From NCBI GenBank assembly GCA_021014945.1, contig MU266430.1:1-64000 (forward strand): 64,000 nucleotides of DNA, given 5' to 3'. This DNA is from Leucogyrophana mollusca. Its lineage: Eukaryota > Basidiomycota > Agaricomycetes > Boletales. A program made the position numbers and the translations under genes. A model generated the notes under the pieces. It saw only the letters and a program-made list of their open reading frames with translations, was not told the origin of the DNA and did no database searches. Positions 58,721 to 64,000 of the stretch are shown here, one piece after another (within the stretch, counting starts at the first letter, position 1; each line of letters begins with the position of its first letter).

Positions 58721-59189
58721 AGCGCTGCGTTCAAGTCCCTTCTCATCGGCATGAATTCCCGCGCGTTTGTCGGTGATGGATGCGCCGCAGTCAATAACGC
58801 CACCCTCGCCCGATACCTTCATCGCCGACCTATACGATGGACATATTCTTGGAAACAGCGATAGCGAGCGAGGGCATGCCGGGAAACAAGAGTACCGGTG
58901 GGTAGGCGTCCTGCAGATCAAGCGTTCAGTAATAAGTAGGGTGTATTATTTGGAAATGTCCACTGAGCCTGGAACTCGGCCATCGCAAGAGGAGAGGCTG
59001 CGGCAGTGTATCCATGTACCGAACACTGACGGGTAGGGCTAGCGTGTCGGGATCGTCCCAATGTGGCCGGCGTGGTGATATAACAGTTGAGGCGGTAATA
59101 CGACAGGTGTGGTGGCGAGCGGATTCTGAGGGCCCCATAGCTATGGATCTGGGTGGGGGGCTTGAACAATCCGATGAAAATTGAGGGGC

Positions 59190-59238
59190 GTCTTAACGCA
59201 CACGCGACCCGGTCGGCGAATTGCAAGTGCATCAAGAC
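59190..59238. repeat. palindrome alpha 3
   Basis: Imperfect 49 bp palindrome, GTCTTAACGCACACGCGA to GCATCAAGAC. Confidence 0.75.
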
Positions 59239-59349
59239 ACCAATTATCGACTGGTCCCCATCGTCGTCAAAGTGTCATCGCCATGGCACACACATCCTTC
59301 ATCCCCCCGGACTTTAGAAGAGTTCACGCGGTGATGAGAATCGACGGGC

Positions 59350-59398
59350 GTCTTGATGCACGCGCGATGCGGACGGCGTATTGCAAGCGCATCAAGAC
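59350..59398. repeat. palindrome alpha 4
   Basis: Imperfect 49 bp palindrome, GTCTTGATGCACGCGCGAT to GCGCATCAAGAC. The closest neighbour, alpha 3, is 160 bp upstream, so alpha was duplicated in this unit. No beta palindrome was found downstream. Confidence 0.78.
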
Positions 59399-59419
59399 AC
59401 TAGTTGATTGTGAGGATCA

Positions 59420-60500
59420 TCGATGGTGAAAGAAAATGTGGAGGGAGTCATGTTGACATACATTATGTAATCCGGACGCACGCCCTGATCACGTGCCTTG
59501 CTTTCTCTTTTCTGCGACGTTGAGGTGAATTATCGACCAACGCAGACGAGGGAATGCCAAAGGTAAGCCCACCTTTAAGACCCTATTGTTGATCTGTGTG
59601 GCGGGGGAATTAGAGCTACGCGTGGTGGCACGGAAACTGTGGGGCGTGGGGCACAGGAGTTGTGCATCTCCAGACGAGAGAAGAATCTCACAAGTACTAT
59701 CCAAGTCCTCCCCTGACGTGTTCCGGAGCCGGGATGGGCACTCACAGCCAGTGCTTTGGGGCGGGCGCCTGGGACCCGAAAGCTGGAGCTAAAGTGCATG
59801 CAGGATAGACTGCCAGAGATGTATCTAAATTTTCACTCGCTCTGGTGTTACTTCACAGGCATCCTCGCCTCTCTCACCGTCCGCAGACCTGCTCTCCCTT
59901 GCCGGGCACGCATGTACACCGCACGATCAGGCATCTGTCCCGCACACATACATGTCTACCTCGCACGAACGGACATCTGGCCCCCCGCCGAACACGTATT
60001 CAATGCGCCTGAACCTACACAGCGTGGGGAAGGATACCGGGGGCGCAGACTCGATTTATCGTGCCTCCCCGGCCGCCACCGCACACACTCAAGCCGGATC
60101 ACCTGCGACACGCTGGCTCAAGCCACTACGTAAGTTGAGAGTCGGCTTAAGGATCCACCACGCCAGCCCACAACCGCGCCGTTTCCAGCGTCCACGCATG
60201 GCGCAGCGCCCCAGATTATGATATGGCCAGTGGGAATAATATCATCAGTCCACCGTCCTGTCCTGCCTTTCCCTTTGCAGAGGCTTTCTTTGCTCTCCTT
60301 TTCATAGCGCGTCGACACTCTTTTTACTTCTCTTTCCATTTCGTGGCTCGGACGCCTTTTCAAGGCGCGCTGGCACTTCCTTTGCTCCCTATTTCATGCT
60401 ACGCGACCATTTCCTCTCTACCCTCCCCACAAGTACCTCCCTGCCTTATCCCAGATCGAGGCCCATCTCGTCACATCTCAGGATAGGGATGCATTTGCCC
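59420..60500. other. duplicated noncoding DNA, unit 3
   Basis: Right-hand counterpart of sequence left of 52.3 kb. One segment (about 59880-59950) matches 49550-49610 in inverted orientation. No gene is supported. Confidence 0.4.
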
Positions 60501-60859
60501 TATGTTCCCCTTTCCCTTTGGCCGTCTCCGTATTCGTTCCCACTCTGCACATTCCCGCTTCCACTACGCCCGCCCGCCCAAGTTCGTTCCTGTCCTGTCT
60601 AGTGACGTGACGGCGCCCTCATGACGTGTCCCCGCCGACAAAGTGCACGCGACGGCCCCAGACTGCATGCGGCGGTCGCCCGGCGGAGTGTATGTGACAG
60701 CCCCCAGCAGAGTGCAAGCGACGGATCGCGAGTGTACAATTAAGACCTACATACTGGTATTCCACATTCGTCGTCGCATAACACACAGCATCATCGTCCC
60801 CCCGTTCACGTCCAATCGAGATCCCGCCTCGTCTACTCACGACCTTACTTATCACCGCA

Positions 60860-61020
60860 TTGGCCTTGAACCATTCCATGACTCCAGCCTTTGCATCATT
60901 CCCCAATCCCAGCCTCCGAGCTATCCTGTCACGCCGGCCTTCATGCTATCCCATGACACCAGCCTTTGTACTCTCACATCGCGCCAGCCTTTGCACCATT
61001 CCATCACACCATGCTGCGCG
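60860..61020 (+). repeat. degenerate minisatellite
   Basis: About six units of 23-27 bp of the type CCAGCCTTTGCACCATTCC with CATCACAC spacers; longer than the copy at 52.63-52.75 kb. Confidence 0.7.
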
Positions 61021-61914
61021 AGCAAATCGAAGCGTTCATCCCCTCCAGCTGACATCACACTTTAGGTGTTGGATGCACGTCGCCCGCCCAGCCTGTTCAG
61101 ACAGCCGTTCCTGTGGCCTGGAAAAATGCAGGTAGACCGTCCCTAGGCCTTTCGCTCTCGTTACTACCAGGGGCACCTTACTTCGCGGTTCTGCGGACGT
61201 TGACCCTCGCCGTTCTCAGCATCCACTCTCATCGTTCTCGGAACACACTTGCGGTTTTCAGAAAATACTCCCGCCCCTTGATCATCTTCCTCGTACTACT
61301 CGACCAGCGCCCGTCATGATCAATAGAATGGATTCGACTCGAGGTGTCTTGCGTGTGGGTATCATCATCGGTAGGCCTCCTGTCGTCGCTTTGCGGTGGT
61401 CCAAGTAACTGTTCAAAATCAACCGCGCTCCCGTCCCACTAACGTCCTCACCCTCCCACTAATTTAATCGGCCCGATTGCCTCGATCTCAAGTACTTGCA
61501 GTAATAGTGCTATTGACCGCCTCACCCACCGTTGTCCAGCTCGTCGTCCAGCCAAGGAAGTTGCGCGCCTGGAACAAGTGGTCGGGGTGGCGGGTTTGGC
61601 AGGAGCAGACGTTGTGGGCTTGGAGACAAGGGTATGAATGCAAGCGGCATCGCGCATTCCATTCAGAACCGGCTAGTACCCCCCGACGTATTACTGCCCT
61701 CCACAGGAGGGGTTACATGCAGGCGCGGCCAAGCCCAGGCGGCTCTAGTACTGATTTTTCAAGTCCTCGCCGGTCCCACCATATCAATTCGCAGGAAACC
61801 CGTGTCAACTTAAATCTGTGGCCTGCCCATCACACTAGCCCGTTGTCCCCTACCCTATACCACGTTCGCTCGCGTCCTCGAGAACTCGCTGGTATCTCAA
61901 TATTGTATCTAACC

Positions 61915-62136
61915 ATGGCAGCGCTGCGGAGGAGCGTGACCGCAAGGCGCCTCACGCTCGCACGGTTCGCAAGGGCCAATCGCAGACCCGCTCACGCGTT
62001 ATTCACGGCCACCGCATCGGCGACCTTCCCAGAAGCTGTGCACATGGTGTGCCATTACCAGATTGTGATCGCTCCACCAAAAGACGATGCCGCACCCAGC
62101 AATCCAGCGTATACGCCTCCCCAGCTCACAGCCTAA
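61915..62136 (+). CDS. small ORF (73 aa), duplicated
   Basis: MAALRRSVTARRLTLARFAR leads to PAHALFTATASATFPEAVHM, APPKDDAAPSNPAYTPP and a stop shared in position with the ORF ending at 53834. The N-terminus is Arg-rich and Ala-rich with no acidic residue, so it could resemble an organelle presequence, but the left-hand copy has a stop in that part. Unrecognised. Confidence 0.3.
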   Translation: MAALRRSVTARRLTLARFARANRRPAHALFTATASATFPEAVHMVCHYQIVIAPPKDDAAPSNPAYTPPQLTA

Positions 62137-62550
62137 CCGTATGTTTTTGGTTCCTGGAGGTACCTGATCCAACCCCTCTCACATCATGCAACATATCACG
62201 CTAGATCTCGCACGAACATCGGAGGGGACCCCAGAACGCACGGGGGCGATGAGCAAGATTGAATGCCGCCTTCGCAAGTATAGTAGTAGGTACAATAGGT
62301 GTCGAGGCCTGCTCACTGACGCCCATTCGATGCCCATCTACCTGAACTGCTCGTACACGATGTTAACTGATTGAAGCCCGCTCACTTATGCAAATTCAAT
62401 GTCAGTATGTCTTAGTTGCTTGAACAGCATGAATTGCCACCATCTGGATCAGACAAATTGACACAAGTTCAGATCTTCAGGCGTCAGAAGCTCGCCGAGC
62501 AACAGAACTCACCACCAACTGGGTAGACACTTGACAGCTCGATCAAGCTC

Positions 62551-64000
62551 TCATGTGGTGTGCCGATCCCTCCATCTTGTTTGCTCTCGCACCATCCTAA
62601 ACAGCTTCAGATGGCCCTCTACCTGTTTCCACAATTCTTGACGCCTCTCAATCAGATGGCCTTCTTCGGACAGTGCCGAGCGTGTAGCAATCCTGTCAAG
62701 CTTGGGGAAGAGATCAAACAAGCGCAGCGCGACCTCTTCCGGGTTGTCGAGTAGCGAATCTCCAACACCAAGGGAGCGAAGGGCACGATTTGGAGTGACA
62801 CGCCTCAGCTCTTGCGGACTAGAAGAGGCGAGGTCGGTGGCGTCGATTTCGATGTGTAAGTATTCAAGTCTAGGACATCTTTCAACGAGAGTGACGATTC
62901 CCCGAAATGTGATGTTCGACGGTGCGTGCCGGTGCCCCAGTGGTTCTGCTAAAAGGCGTAATCTCTCCAATATTGGCCAGCTCATTGCCATCTCCGACAG
63001 TGCATGGTCATCCAGCGAGAATGAGCGGAACAATATGAGGTCGAGAATCCGCAAAGCGGCAAAGCAGAACAAAGGCTGGACATGTTGGAGGGCTATGACG
63101 GGTTCGTTGTCAACATCTACAACTTCGTTCCAGATCTTGATATGCTGCAAAGAGCAGCGGTCGCAATGTTGTGCAAGAGCAATAAAAAGACCTGGCATTT
63201 CACCCGTGGGAACTGAACTGAGACTGATCTCGACCTTGCGAGGTGCTATGTGCATGCACTCCAGGAACTCTGTGACAACTGTGGGGGCTGTACACATCAA
63301 GCCAATGTTGCGTATGTTGGGGAAAAGGGCTCCACGGTGTGCTTTTGCTGCGGGAAGAAATTCCGACAATGAAGATGATGTGAGCTGAACTTCCAAATCT
63401 GCTAATGATGAGAGATGGAGGATGTGGCGCCATGCATTCCCTTTGAGTTCGAAGCATTGCAGACGCTCAAGGTGCTGAAATCCACACAGTGCTTGGGATA
63501 TTGTAGCAACAGTAGCTGCATGATGATCCCAAGCTTTGAACCACTTTCCGAGACGAAGGCTCTTGAGTTGTGGACAGTTGCAGCCCAACGTCGATAAGAA
63601 TATGAGCTGGCGGGTACTGGGGGGATTAGAAAATTCGGCATGGAGATCAAGGAGAGAAGATCCGATGAACAAGCTGATGAAAGAAAAAATCTCCCCGCCA
63701 TCGCCTGACCACTGGAGCGATTTCAGATGTGGGAATGGGGACTTCGTACCACCAACCAAGGAGAATAACTGGAAGACCGTTGGATCGATACTGCGTTCAG
63801 GGATGATCCCGAAGGGGGAGAACGCCAAGGAGAGCGACCGGACTCGATGGCTGTATTTGAAGAAGTTGGTCCTGTCTGCCTCGGTCAGACGAACTCCCAC
63901 ACCCCAGCGCTGGTAAGGTACAATACAACTCAATGGTCTTGCTACATGGAACCGACTCGACAATACTTACCAGTGTGCCTCCTTCCTCGGTGCAAAATTC
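62551..64000 (-). CDS. F-box/leucine-rich-like protein, paralogue C (5' end beyond window)
   Basis: Exon 2 (63909-62551) begins RWGVGVRLTEADRTNFFKYS and reads through IIPERSIDPTVFQLFSLVGG, LSSLADLEVQLTSSSLSEFL, SWPILERLRLLAEPLGHRHA, CPRLEYLHIEIDATDLASSS to LKLFRMVREQTRWRD. A 61 bp intron (63970-63910, GTAAGT to ACCAG) precedes the last ten codons of exon 1 (64000-63971, EFCTEEGGTL). The rest of exon 1, with the F-box-like helices and the start codon, lies to the right of the window. Exon 2 is open throughout, so the gene is probably functional. It is closely related to paralogue B. Confidence 0.87.

Larger units (their letters stand above)
60500..64000. repeat. right copy of the approx. 8.3 kb-offset direct duplication
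   Basis: Matches 52.3-55.9 kb in order and orientation, including the AGGATAGGGATGCA segment, minisatellite, small ORFs and F-box gene. It runs past the window end. Confidence 0.85.

Noticed and set aside
44645..64000. CRISPR-like or prokaryotic island reading of the repeat array
   Set aside because: Repeats are degenerate, unevenly spaced and embedded among intron-containing fungal genes; no cas-like genes are present.

Overview
The window looks like nuclear DNA of a mushroom-forming basidiomycete (Agaricomycetes). Genes are broken by many short (about 45-70 bp) GT-AG introns. The families are typical of that group: TPR-CHAT proteins, WOPR (Gti1/Pac2) regulators, F-box-like proteins starting with an M-x-x-A-L-R-x-x-E block, a Vps3844 (DUF3844) protein and a Pma1-type proton pump. 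Nothing indicates a prokaryote, an organelle or a virus. All calls come from reading translations and splice sites by eye; no database search was run.

Layout. 0-6.6 kb is decayed DNA: a foldback repeat, the C-terminal piece of a CHAT protein, an ISWI-type chromatin remodeler copy ruined by stops and frameshifts but still carrying its introns, and an HNH-like remnant. 6.7-11.6 kb is a compact housekeeping block: a glycolipid transfer protein and a free methionine-R-sulfoxide reductase share a 125 bp divergent promoter, and the reductase runs tail-to-tail into cysteinyl-tRNA synthetase, whose upstream in-frame start would add a mitochondrial presequence. 13.9-19.3 kb holds two tandem WOPR regulators that differ in intron content. 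21.6-28.9 kb is a second gene-dense block: an F-box-like protein, the TFIIA large subunit, a small Ala-rich protein, a DUF3844 membrane protein and a LysM protein. 30.0-33.6 kb holds a tandem duplication of an ARF-family GTPase, in which one copy has an altered switch II. 35.1-40.1 kb is a plasma-membrane H+-ATPase with a 7-nt exon. 41.2-43.4 kb has a Cys-rich type I membrane protein and a hydrophobic secreted protein.

44.4-64 kb is an accessory region built from duplicated blocks. It has three full-length F-box/leucine-rich-like paralogues (one on +, two on -, the last running off the window), an F-box relic, six roughly 50 bp imperfect palindromes of two types, copies of a minisatellite in both orientations, inverted copies of an unrecognised ORF, and two small ORFs kept in both copies of an approximately 8.3 kb direct duplication.

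The housekeeping genes are unrelated to one another and do not form a metabolic cluster. The least expected material is the palindrome-bearing F-box duplication array and the microexons in the ARF and Pma1 genes.
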